DNA from: Thermogutta sp. | Lineage (GTDB): Bacteria > Planctomycetota > Planctomycetia > Pirellulales > Thermoguttaceae | Reading direction: 5' to 3' | NCBI RefSeq assembly: GCF_014359955.1 | Contig: NZ_JACIYL010000250.1 | Coordinates: forward strand, 1 to 5,431 | Length of the DNA: 5,431 nucleotides | In this document: piece after piece, positions 1-5,431 of the stretch | Position numbering within the stretch: the stretch's first letter is position 1 | Layout of the letters: every line of letters starts with the position of its first letter | Translations under genes and position numbers: made by a program | The notes under the pieces: model-generated | The model's database searches: none | Told to the model about the DNA's origin: nothing | Seen by the model: only the letters and a program-made list of their open reading frames with translations

Positions 1-1209
1 CTGTGCCGCCGCCCGCTCACGTTCAAGCTGGCGCTGGCGTCGCCGTTCCTCGGCCGCAAGCTGTTCCGCTTCTTCTGCCTTGGCTTCCGCTTGAGCAATG
101 ATATGCATCGCCTGTTCTTCGGTGAGGCCTCCCATTTCCATGAGATCGTCTGGCTCGATCACCGAAAGGTCATCGTAGGAGAGGAATCCTTCCCCCACCA
201 ACCGATCCGCCAGTTCTTCCGATACACCCTCCAGGGAAGCGAATCCCAGAAGGGCCTGTTCGAGTTGTTCGTTGAGCTCGTCGCGGGTCATGATCTCGAT
301 GTCCCACCCCACGAGCTTGCTGGCCAACCGCACATTCTGGCCCCATCGTCCGATGGCCAGCGAGAGCTGGTCTTCCGGCACGAGGACGATGGCCCGGCCC
401 AGCATCTGGCAGAGAATCACCTCCTCCACCTTGGCCGGCTGAAGGGCGTTGGGGATCAGCACCATGAGGTCATCATCCCAGCGGATGATGTCGATCCGTT
501 CCCCGTTCAATTCTTCCACGATGTTGCGGATGCGGTTGCCGCGGAGTCCCACGCAAGCGCCTACCGGATCGACCCGCTGATCCAGACTGACGACGGCCAC
601 CTTGGTGCGATAACCCGGTTCTCTCGCAATCGATTTGATTTCGATGATGCCGTCGCTGATTTCGGGGACTTCCTGCTCGAACAGCCGCACGACAAAGGTG
701 GGACGGATGCGGCTGAGGACGATCTTGAGCCGCGGTCCCACTTTTTTCACCTCGGTAACCAGGGCACGGATGCGTTCGTTGGGATGGCGAGACTCGCCGG
801 GAATCTGCTCACTTTTGGGCAGGATGGCTTCCGTCCGCGGCAGGCTGACGATCACCGCCCGGGGCTCCACTTTTTGCACCGTCCCCGTCACGATCTGATC
901 CAGAAGTTCCTGATACTCGTCAAAGAGGACGTCGCGTTCTGCTTCGCGGATTTTCTGGAGGATGACCTGCTTGGCAGCCTGGGCACCGATCCGCGTGAGC
1001 TGCTCGGGATCGATGGACTGCTCGCCCCGGTACCCGGTGATTAAACCGGTTTTACGGTCGATGACGATTTTGATTTCTTCCTGCTCACCGAACCGTTTGC
1101 GCGCCACGGAAGTGAGGGCCGCCTCAATGCTCTTGAAGACGACCTCTTTATCAATGTTTTTGTCCCGGTGGATCGCGTCGACGATCCTCAGCAGTTCGTC
1201 GGGGTTCAT
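1..1209 (-). CDS. nusA: Transcription termination/antitermination factor NusA, 3' end cut by window edge
   Basis: NusA binds RNA polymerase and nascent RNA in the cytoplasm and modulates pausing, intrinsic termination and antitermination. The window holds codons 1-403; the gene runs off the left edge with no stop. Visible domains: N-terminal polymerase-binding region about 1-105; S1 domain about 106-170 ([19 protein letters not shown]); KH1 about 200-265 with GLRG at 222-225; KH2 about 275-310 with the family signature [19 protein letters not shown]; a helix-hairpin-helix-like C-terminal unit about 316-375 ([17 protein letters not shown]); then a Glu/Arg/Gln/Ala-rich helical tail from about 372. 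The ATG at 1209 was chosen because [20 protein letters not shown] is a natural NusA start and an AGG lies 7 nt upstream. The KH2 GxxG loop reads GRWG, with a bulky Trp where E. coli has Asn. infB would be expected downstream (left) by usual bacterial order, but it is not in the window. The identification is very secure. Confidence 0.97.
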   Translation of the reverse strand, partial: MNPDELLRIVDAIHRDKNIDKEVVFKSIEAALTSVARKRFGEQEEIKIVIDRKTGLITGYRGEQSIDPEQLTRIGAQAAKQVILQKIREAERDVLFDEYQELLDQIVTGTVQKVEPRAVIVSLPRTEAILPKSEQIPGESRHPNERIRALVTEVKKVGPRLKIVLSRIRPTFVVRLFEQEVPEISDGIIEIKSIAREPGYRTKVAVVSLDQRVDPVGACVGLRGNRIRNIVEELNGERIDIIRWDDDLMVLIPNALQPAKVEEVILCQMLGRAIVLVPEDQLSLAIGRWGQNVRLASKLVGWDIEIMTRDELNEQLEQALLGFASLEGVSEELADRLVGEGFLSYDDLSVIEPDDLMEMGGLTEEQAMHIIAQAEAKAEEAEQLAAEERRRQRQLERERAAAQ

Positions 1210-1259
1210 TGACAACCTGCGTGCGTCCGACAGACTTTCGAGTTCGGGCTGGTAAATAA

Positions 1260-1321
1260 CAAAAAACCGTCCGCCGCCGTCGTGCAGCAAGTCGCCGCAC
1301 ACCCGGCTTGCGACGGTTCCC
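1260..1321 (-). terminator. Terminator-like hairpin with U-run in the nusA leader (possible attenuator)
   Basis: Read on the minus strand, AACCGTC (1318-1312) can pair with GACGGTT (1271-1265), and the following bases are T down to 1261, giving a GC-rich stem plus T-run. The same CCGTC can instead pair with a nearer GACGG copy (1281-1277), with the adjacent GCAAG pairing to CTTGC and a 5-nt bulge TGCAC. The two folds are mutually exclusive. The element lies 50 nt before the nusA start codon and downstream of the best nusA promoter, so it could act as an attenuator. It could also be the terminator of a short leader RNA. The T-run stem has a long loop (about 40 nt with inner pairing), which lowers confidence. 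Confidence 0.4.
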
Positions 1322-1349
1322 AAAGTTATAATGCGATCTCAAGCCGCGT

Positions 1350-1373
1350 CCGCGCAGCCTTCCGCTTGCGCGG
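1350..1373 (-). other. GC-rich hairpin in the nusA leader
   Basis: CCGCGCA (1350-1356) and TGCGCGG (1367-1373) form a perfect 7-bp inverted repeat around a 10-nt loop. The loop can add two more pairs on a GGAAG pentaloop in the minus-strand RNA. No T-run follows in either direction, so it is not a terminator. It would fold within the 5' leader of nusA, between the predicted start site and the terminator-like element. Confidence 0.4.
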
Positions 1374-1407
1374 GGCCTTTCACCCTGCAAAGCTGGCGGC
1401 AACTTAT

Positions 1408-1419
1408 CTGCCTAGGCAG
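1408..1419. promoter_or_regulatory. 12-bp palindrome at the predicted nusA transcription start
   Basis: CTGCCTAGGCAG is a perfect 12-bp palindrome. It sits 10 bp downstream of the nusA -10 hexamer, so it covers about +3 to +14 of the expected transcript. It could be an operator for a dimeric repressor. As RNA it could form only a short stem at the 5' end. No known regulator is identified from this sequence. Confidence 0.35.
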
Positions 1420-1428
1420 TGTCTGTTC

Positions 1429-1457
1429 ACAATACCCGGCTGCTGGCCACCTGTCAA
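1429..1457 (-). promoter_or_regulatory. Sigma70-type promoter for nusA
   Basis: On the minus strand a perfect -35 TTGACA (1457-1452) is followed after exactly 17 bp by TATTGT (1434-1429), which matches 4 of 6 consensus -10 positions including the first three T-A-T and the final T. Transcription would start near 1422, giving a nusA leader of about 210 nt. A second TTGACA lies immediately upstream (1464-1459) but has no matching -10 at proper spacing. This is the best promoter-like match I found in the intergenic region, and its orientation fits nusA. Confidence 0.55.
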
Positions 1458-1465
1458 GTGTCAAC

Positions 1466-1482
1466 GGAATTTCTGGAATTTC
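1466..1482. repeat. Tandem octamer GGAATTTC, 9-bp period
   Basis: GGAATTTC occurs at 1466-1473 and again at 1475-1482, separated by one T. It begins 9 bp upstream of the -35 element of the nusA promoter, a usual position for an activator site or an AT-rich UP-like element. The function is unknown and two short copies may be chance. Confidence 0.3.
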
Positions 1483-1541
1483 CCATGACGACCGCTCCAG
1501 GAGTGCGTTTCCAAAACCTGGTCTCTGAGCTCTCCCCCTCA

Positions 1542-1557
1542 AGATTGGTGCCAATCT
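1542..1557. promoter_or_regulatory. 16-bp dyad, possible operator
   Basis: AGATTGGTGCCAATCT consists of perfect 7-bp arms AGATTGG and CCAATCT around a central TG. Its size suits a dimeric DNA-binding protein. It lies about 85 bp upstream of the nusA -35 and about 180 bp upstream of the plus-strand promoter candidate, so it could serve either. There is no T-run, so a terminator role is unlikely. Confidence 0.35.
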
Positions 1558-1677
1558 GACACACCCCGACTTTGCTCGGCCGACGGGGACATCGGCGTCT
1601 ACACAGGCTTGAGTGGGAGGAAGATTCAACCCGAAGGGGCCTCACGGTAAAGGCCATTCATGAATCGCCCCTACGAC

Positions 1678-1693
1678 ACACGGCGCCCCGTGT
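1678..1693. other. Short hairpin with 4-nt loop
   Basis: ACACGG and CCGTGT form a 6-bp perfect stem around CGCC. It is preceded by another small inverted repeat, GGCCT (1638-1642) and AGGCC (1651-1655), and by the 10-bp palindrome ATTCATGAAT at 1656-1665. No U-run follows. It lies 40-60 bp upstream of the plus-strand promoter candidate, so these are more likely DNA sites or background than RNA structure. Confidence 0.25.
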
Positions 1694-1734
1694 CGCCTCA
1701 GCGGTATTTGTATGAATCAAGCTGCGCCAATTCG

Positions 1735-1763
1735 TTGTTCCCCTGCCCAGCGGGATTTATAGT
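1735..1763 (+). promoter_or_regulatory. Candidate promoter for the ABC operon
   Basis: TTGTTC (1735-1740) and TATAGT (1758-1763) are separated by exactly 17 bp. The -10 matches 5 of 6 consensus bases and the -35 only its first three. Transcription would begin near 1770 and leave a leader of about 450 nt before the ATPase start codon. That is long, but I saw no better-spaced candidate nearer the gene. The assignment to the operon is by position only. Confidence 0.35.
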
Positions 1764-2126
1764 AGAAAAAAGGTCCCCCATCCGCACAGCAACGACGGGA
1801 TTGCCACCGCGGTGTGCATTCATGCCACCCACTCGGGGAGGAGCAATCCGCTGGAGGGGGCTCGCGGGGGTATAACTGAGGCGGGAAACCACCAGAGAGG
1901 GATAGTACCCCGGTTAGACCAGTTACCCCCCAGCGACCTGGATAAATCCCCTTTCTGCACTGCCCCCGGAACGTGCGGGAAAGGCTCGCCGGTTTTCCGC
2001 GGGGCTTGACGCGGGCTGCGTTGGGGCGCTCCGGGATGCGGGAAAGCAAAACGGGTGGGGCAAGAATCCTCGCACGGGCCGAACTGGGGCAGTTTGAAGA
2101 CGGAGTTTTCAAAAACCGGCTGAACA

Positions 2127-2176
2127 GCGCTCCGATCGACCGCGTAGAGCGCACCGGCCCCCTGACTGGTGGTCAG
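2127..2176 (+). other. Two tandem hairpins in the leader just upstream of the ABC ATPase gene
   Basis: The first stem is GCGCTC (2127-2132) with GAGCGC (2147-2152) around 14 nt, and flanking CCGG tetranucleotides (2116-2119, 2154-2157) could extend it across internal loops. The second is CTGAC (2162-2166) with GTCAG (2172-2176) around TGGTG. They end 32 nt before the ribosome-binding site and lack U-runs. They could influence translation or RNA stability, but no known riboswitch is recognised. Confidence 0.3.
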
Positions 2177-2207
2177 CGAAGTTGCCGAAAATCCAATGGC
2201 CAGCGAT

Positions 2208-2214
2208 AGAGGAA
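2208..2214 (+). promoter_or_regulatory. Ribosome-binding site that decides the ATPase start
   Basis: AGAGGAA lies 7 nt upstream of ATG 2222. An in-frame TTG at 2216 would be only 1 nt from this site and is therefore unlikely to be the start. Confidence 0.7.
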
Positions 2215-2221
2215 TTTGGCG

Positions 2222-3178
2222 ATGAGCGACGCGCAAGTGAGTCCGGCCCTCAAGCCGTCGGAAACCGAAAAGTCCCCCCCGGAAGTCGTCATCGAGACGC
2301 GAACCCTGTCCAAGGTTTATCGCGACTTCTGGGGACGCACCAAAGTGCAGGCCCTCAAAGCCCTTGATCTGCAGATTTATCGCGGCGAGGTCTTCGGGCT
2401 GCTGGGCCCCAACGGCTCCGGCAAAACGACCACGATGAAGCTGCTTTTGGGACTTCTGCTGCCAACTTCCGGTGAGGTCTATGTGTTCGGCCGACCCGCC
2501 ACCGATGTCTCGAAAAACGAGCGGATCGGCTACCTTCCGGAAGAATCTTATCTCTACCGCTTTCTCAACGCGGAAGAGACACTCGATTTTTACGGTCGGC
2601 TGTTCAATATGCCGCGCTCGGTGCGGCGGCAGCGGGTGGCGGACCTTATTGAGATGGTCGGACTGACCTGGGCCAAGAAACGGCCGCTCAAGGAATATTC
2701 CAAGGGGATGACCCGCCGGATCGGGCTGGCGCAGGCCCTCATCAACGATCCGGACCTCATCCTGCTGGATGAGCCGACCTCCGGGCTGGACCCGATCGGA
2801 ACGAGAGAGATGAAGGATCTCATCCTCCGCCTGCGGGATCAGGGGAAGACCGTCGTGATGTGCAGTCACCTCCTGGCCGACGTTCAGGACGTTTGCGACC
2901 GGATCGGCATCCTCTATCAGGGAGAGTTGAAGGAACTGGGACGAGTTGATCAGCTTCTCGCCATGCGGGACGTCACAGAAATCCGTGTCCCCAAGATGTC
3001 CCCCGACGCGGAAGCCGACGTCAAAGCCGTTCTGGCCAAGCACGGCCTGGAAATCCTCTCCTGGGGAAATCCCACCACAACCCTGGAACATCTGTTCCTG
3101 CGGATCATCCGGGAAAGCGAAGAACATCCGGGACTGCGAGTACACGGACGAGGTGACGGCCATGCCGATCGAAATTGA
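2222..3178 (+). CDS. ABC transporter ATP-binding protein (ABC-2 / drug and multi-copper-maturation type)
   Basis: This 318-aa cytoplasmic ATPase should drive the permease encoded next. One nucleotide-binding domain spans about residues 22-245: Walker [10 protein letters not shown] at 62-70, Q-loop region YLPEE at 104-108 with Glu where many ABC proteins have Gln, signature YSKGM at 159-163, Walker B LILLDE at 179-184, D-loop SGLD at 187-190, and switch His216. The E-type Q-loop and the SKGM signature are usual in the DrrA/NatA/NosF-like ABC-2 group, so the enzyme appears intact. A C-terminal segment (about 253-295, ending [12 protein letters not shown]) is also typical of that group. The last 15 or so residues ([15 protein letters not shown]) look non-conserved; their codons carry the ribosome-binding site and start of the next gene, with a 17-bp overlap. 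ATG 2222 is preferred over TTG 2216 because of the AGAGGAA spacing. The transported substrate cannot be told from sequence. Confidence 0.93.
   Translation: MSDAQVSPALKPSETEKSPPEVVIETRTLSKVYRDFWGRTKVQALKALDLQIYRGEVFGLLGPNGSGKTTTMKLLLGLLLPTSGEVYVFGRPATDVSKNERIGYLPEESYLYRFLNAEETLDFYGRLFNMPRSVRRQRVADLIEMVGLTWAKKRPLKEYSKGMTRRIGLAQALINDPDLILLDEPTSGLDPIGTREMKDLILRLRDQGKTVVMCSHLLADVQDVCDRIGILYQGELKELGRVDQLLAMRDVTEIRVPKMSPDAEADVKAVLAKHGLEILSWGNPTTTLEHLFLRIIRESEEHPGLRVHGRGDGHADRN
3151..3156 (+). promoter_or_regulatory. Ribosome-binding site of the permease gene, inside the ATPase gene
   Basis: AGGTGA lies 5 nt upstream of ATG 3162. It fixes the permease start well inside a longer open frame that begins at 2946, and it implies translational coupling to the ATPase gene. 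Confidence 0.7.
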
Positions 3179-5087
3179 ATTGCCCCAACTTTCCACCTGG
3201 ATTGGCCCTGCGTTCCTGGCGTGGCTCAGTGCGGCGCTCGGTCTCGCGACTTTGTGCAGCTTGATCGGATTCATCTGGTGTGTGCTTTTGTACGGCCGCC
3301 GCGCCCCGCAGCGCTTCTGGGACCTGCTGCGTTCAGGTGTGATCGACCTGGTCCTGGTCAGCCCGCGCCGCATCGGGGCCCTGGCCTGGCTGACGATCAA
3401 AGAAGCCTTCGGACGCAAGGTCACTGTGGTGGTCCTGCTGTTTTGTGTGAGCCTGCTGTTTGCCGGATGGTTCCTCGATCCCACCAGCTCCGAACCCCAC
3501 CGGCTGTATCTCAACTTCGTGCTGGGCACCACGAATTATCTGGTGATTCTGCTGGTCATCTTCCTGGCGGCTTTCCGACTGCCCGGCGACATCCAGAACA
3601 AGACCATTTTCACCGTCCTCACGAAGCCGGTCCGCACCTCCGAGATTGTCACAGGCCAGATCCTGGGATTGGTTGCGGTGGGCAGCTTCATCCTGGGAAC
3701 AATGTGGATCATCAGTTACCCGTTTGTGGTCCGCGGGCTCTATCACACGCACGCCGTGAATCCGGCGGACCTGCGGCCTTTGGGTGAGCCCGTCACACTG
3801 CCCGACGGCTCGCAGGGCCAGGCCCTCCAGGGCTGGACGGAACCAACCTGGGGTCACCGCCATCGGTTTTTCGTGGACGCCAACGGCATTCCCCGCGTCG
3901 ATATGGAGCGCGGGCACACGCATTCGGTACGGGTGGAAAAATCGGCCGACGGCAAAGTGACTTATCGCCTGGGAGGACCCGAAGGTCAACTGGTGGCCCG
4001 AGTCCCCATCTACGGCAGCCTGGTCTTTCGCGACCGCAACGGGTTCGACGTGGAAAAAGGAATCAGCGTCGGCGATGAATGGACATACCGAAGTTACATT
4101 GAAGGGGCTTCCCAGGCGGCCGCCATTTGGACGTTCAAGGACCTCAAACCCGACGAATTCCCCGGAGACACCGTCCCCATCGAAATGAATATCGGCGTAT
4201 TCCGTACCCATAAAGGGGACATCGAGCGGGGAATTCTGGGAAGTCTTTCCGTGCGTAATCCGGAAAACGGTCTGATGGTGGAACTCCAGGTCTTTGAGTC
4301 GAAGGAGTTCAGCATCCTGGCGCTGGACATACCCAAGAAAATCACGCGGTTTTCCAGCGTCCGCGTGGAACCCCGCAAAATCAAGCATGCCGACGGCACG
4401 ATCGAATACGTCAAGCTCAAGCCCGTGGACCCCAAGGTCCTCTCTCAGAAAGAATTCGATCTGTTCCGGGATTTCACGTCCTCGGACGGAAGAATCGAGA
4501 TCTGGATCCGCTGTCTGGAAAGCGGGCAGTACTTCGGGATGGCCAAGCCGGACTTGTACATTCGGGCGGGAAACCGCTCGTTCTTCCTCAACCTGTTCAA
4601 GGGCTATTTCGGTATCTGGCTGCAGATGGTGCTGGCCATCGGCTTCGGGGTGACGCTCAGCACCTTCCTGGGAACACCGGTGACACTGGTGTCCACGCTG
4701 GGCGTTACCATCGCCGGCATGGCCCACCAGTTCATGCGGCAGATTGTCACAGGTGAGCTGTATCCGGGAGTGGAGACGCCCGCCCGATTCGGTCCCATCG
4801 AGTCCTTCATCCGCCTTTTCACCCAGGAAGGTGTGATGGTGGAGATTCCTCGCACGGTCGGTCTGATGGTGGCGCGGGCGATCGACTCGGTCTTTCTGGC
4901 CTGGCTCGATCTACTCTCGTACATCATCCCGCCGATGGACCGCCTGGGATTCATCGACTTTGTGGCGTACGGATACAACGTCAGTCCCAGTTTACTGGCC
5001 GTGAATATCATCACCGTGGCAGGCTATCTGGTGTTGCTCATCGTGGCCGGCCATTTCTTCCTGCGATCTCGTGAGGTGGCAGCATGA
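3162..5087 (+). CDS. ABC-2 type permease with large extracytoplasmic insert
   Basis: This 641-aa integral membrane protein is the likely permease partner of the preceding ATPase. Hydrophobic segments lie at about 16-44, 88-105, 118-138, 164-191, 484-503, 505-522, possibly 566-589, and 611-634. The [11 protein letters not shown] stretch at 77-87 before the second helix, and [26 protein letters not shown] at 141-166 between helices three and four, resemble the NosY-type (multi-copper enzyme maturation) ABC-2 family. Between helices four and five is a soluble, probably beta-rich insert of about 290 residues (192-483). Charge bias (acidic N-terminus; YGRR, AFGRK, TKPVR and FFLRSRE on the cytoplasmic side) puts this insert outside the cytoplasm. 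The insert carries three HxH motifs at 195-197, 232-234 and 252-254. An extra N-terminal helix precedes the usual family start. Classical ABC-2 permeases are about 250-400 aa, so this one is unusually long. The gene overlaps the ATPase by 17 bp and the next gene by 4 bp. Substrate unknown. Confidence 0.88.
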   Translation: MPIEIELPQLSTWIGPAFLAWLSAALGLATLCSLIGFIWCVLLYGRRAPQRFWDLLRSGVIDLVLVSPRRIGALAWLTIKEAFGRKVTVVVLLFCVSLLFAGWFLDPTSSEPHRLYLNFVLGTTNYLVILLVIFLAAFRLPGDIQNKTIFTVLTKPVRTSEIVTGQILGLVAVGSFILGTMWIISYPFVVRGLYHTHAVNPADLRPLGEPVTLPDGSQGQALQGWTEPTWGHRHRFFVDANGIPRVDMERGHTHSVRVEKSADGKVTYRLGGPEGQLVARVPIYGSLVFRDRNGFDVEKGISVGDEWTYRSYIEGASQAAAIWTFKDLKPDEFPGDTVPIEMNIGVFRTHKGDIERGILGSLSVRNPENGLMVELQVFESKEFSILALDIPKKITRFSSVRVEPRKIKHADGTIEYVKLKPVDPKVLSQKEFDLFRDFTSSDGRIEIWIRCLESGQYFGMAKPDLYIRAGNRSFFLNLFKGYFGIWLQMVLAIGFGVTLSTFLGTPVTLVSTLGVTIAGMAHQFMRQIVTGELYPGVETPARFGPIESFIRLFTQEGVMVEIPRTVGLMVARAIDSVFLAWLDLLSYIIPPMDRLGFIDFVAYGYNVSPSLLAVNIITVAGYLVLLIVAGHFFLRSREVAA

Positions 5088-5431
5088 CCTCGCGTCAGCA
5101 GTTTTTGCGAAAGATTGTGTACCTGGTCATCATGGCGGTCCTCCTGGGGGTCCTCGCTTATCTGGGGACGCCGGCGGCCCCTTCGCGCGATCCCCAGCGG
5201 AGCAGTCCCGGCGGAGTACTGGCCCAGGTCCGAGAAAAGGAAGGCCTGACCCCCACGCAACTCGGCCAGCTCGACCCCAGCGGCGAAGCGATCAAGCTGG
5301 CGACTCTGGGAATGCGGGGTGTCGCCGTCCACATCCTCTGGATGAAGGCGGAAGACTACAAGCGCCGCAAAGACTGGACGAATCTCTCCGCCACCCTGGA
5401 GCAGATGGTCAAACTGGAGCCGCATTTCGTC
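5084..5431 (+). CDS. Membrane-anchored planctomycete protein, possibly with helical repeats, 3' end cut by window edge
   Basis: Only the first 116 codons are present, with no stop before the right edge. The start ATG overlaps the permease stop as ATGA, and GAGGTG lies 5 nt upstream, so expression is coupled to the ABC genes. A basic N-terminus ([10 protein letters not shown]) is followed by one hydrophobic helix at about 11-29 (IVYLVIMAVLLGVLAYLG) and no obvious cleavage or lipobox site, suggesting a signal anchor with the rest outside the cytoplasm. After a Pro/Ser/Arg/Gly-rich linker (29-45) comes a region with IKLATLGMRGVAVHILWMKAEDYKRRKDWTNL and SATLEQMVKLEPHF, where the aromatic and small-residue spacing resembles a TPR-like helical pair. 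I recall similar proteins in planctomycetes, sometimes carrying an unhelpful 'IRE (iron responsive element)' label, but have not verified this. Function unknown; being coupled to the ABC pair suggests a role with it. Confidence 0.8.
   Translation, partial: MTSRQQFLRKIVYLVIMAVLLGVLAYLGTPAAPSRDPQRSSPGGVLAQVREKEGLTPTQLGQLDPSGEAIKLATLGMRGVAVHILWMKAEDYKRRKDWTNLSATLEQMVKLEPHFV

Larger units (their letters stand above)
1210..2221. other. Divergent intergenic region, no convincing protein gene
   Basis: About 1 kb separates nusA (leftward) from the ABC ATPase gene (rightward). Open frames here are all under 150 codons, apart from a minus-strand frame that runs in from the antisense of the ATPase gene. 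None has a recognisable product or a convincing ribosome-binding site, and I see no tRNA or rRNA. The interval holds the nusA promoter and leader (about 1210-1457), a stretch of dyads and short repeats (about 1466-1693), a plus-strand promoter candidate (1735-1763), and a possible 450-nt leader of the ABC operon (about 1770-2221). The octamer GCGGGAAA occurs three times in that leader (1881, 1975, 2038), the last two within a 10-base repeat TGCGGGAAAG. A small RNA or a short peptide gene cannot be excluded. Confidence 0.6.

Noticed and set aside
91..1044. Plus-strand open frame of 317 codons opposite nusA
   Set aside because: The minus strand encodes an unmistakable NusA across the same bases. 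The plus-strand frame is a GC-driven shadow with no known domain and no good ribosome-binding site.
1327..1332. Perfect TATAAT on the plus strand
   Set aside because: The nearest -35-like TTGCGA is only 13 bp away, no gene follows closely on that strand, and the site lies inside the nusA leader.
1339..1657. Overlapping minus-strand frames of 67 and 96 codons upstream of nusA
   Set aside because: They cover the nusA promoter, lack ribosome-binding sites and domains, and have no natural-looking amino-acid composition.
2006..2034. TTGACG as a -35 box close to the ATPase gene
   Set aside because: No AT-rich -10 hexamer lies 16-18 bp downstream; the region is GC-rich (around GCTCCG).
1973..2209. 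Plus-strand 78-codon open frame upstream of the ATPase
   Set aside because: It is Arg/Gly-rich, has no convincing Shine-Dalgarno and no recognisable domain, and crosses the leader hairpins. A small protein cannot be fully excluded.
2946..3161. N-terminal extension of the permease to the upstream ATG at 2946
   Set aside because: These 72 codons overlap the conserved C-terminal part of the ATPase in another frame and read as non-natural sequence. ATG 3162 has AGGTGA 5 nt upstream and starts a plausible protein.
1820..3532. Minus-strand open frame of 570 codons
   Set aside because: Most of it is antisense to the intact ABC ATPase and the permease start. The translated product is Pro/Arg/Gln-rich and low in recognisable motifs. 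Only its last part lies in intergenic DNA, where it also looks non-coding.
3333..4727. Minus-strand open frame of 464 codons opposite the permease
   Set aside because: It is His/Asp/Gln-rich, as expected for the antisense of membrane-protein codons, and it has no domain signature.
1..5431. CRISPR array, insertion sequence, tRNA or rRNA
   Set aside because: I saw no regularly spaced repeats, transposase motifs, terminal inverted repeats, or tRNA T-loop signatures on either strand.

Overview
The window looks like chromosomal DNA of a planctomycete, probably from the Pirellulales/Thermogutta-like side. It is moderately GC-rich. The NusA N-terminus ([20 protein letters not shown]) and the tail of the window, an ABC-2 cassette followed by a membrane protein with an 'ATLGMRGVA..LW' signature, match what I remember of that phylum. 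This assignment rests on recall and was not tested by a search.

Layout: (1) Positions 1-1209, minus strand: the first 403 codons of nusA, the transcription elongation/termination factor. Its 3' end lies beyond the left edge. (2) Positions 1210-2221: about 1 kb of intergenic DNA between divergent genes, with no convincing protein gene. It holds a good sigma70-type promoter pointing at nusA (TTGACA-17-TATTGT). The implied nusA leader is about 210 nt and contains hairpins, including a terminator-like stem followed by six T. There is a weaker plus-strand promoter candidate (TTGTTC-17-TATAGT), several dyads, and two small hairpins just ahead of the next gene. (3) Positions 2222-5431, plus strand: three translationally coupled genes with a 17-bp overlap and then an ATGA overlap. 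They are an ABC ATPase (318 aa), a 641-aa ABC-2 type permease with about 290 residues inserted between membrane helices, and a membrane-anchored protein of a family I associate with planctomycetes, cut by the right edge after 116 codons.

How the genes fit together: nusA is a housekeeping gene read leftward and is functionally unrelated to the rightward cassette. In the cassette the ATPase should power the permease. The positive-inside pattern places the large permease domain outside the cytoplasm. The third protein has one N-terminal membrane anchor and a soluble C-terminal part predicted to lie on the same side, so it could be a partner or substrate-handling component. The substrate is not evident from sequence. 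The most interesting points are the permease insert with three HxH motifs close together, the coupling of the third gene to the ABC pair, and the possible attenuator in the nusA leader.
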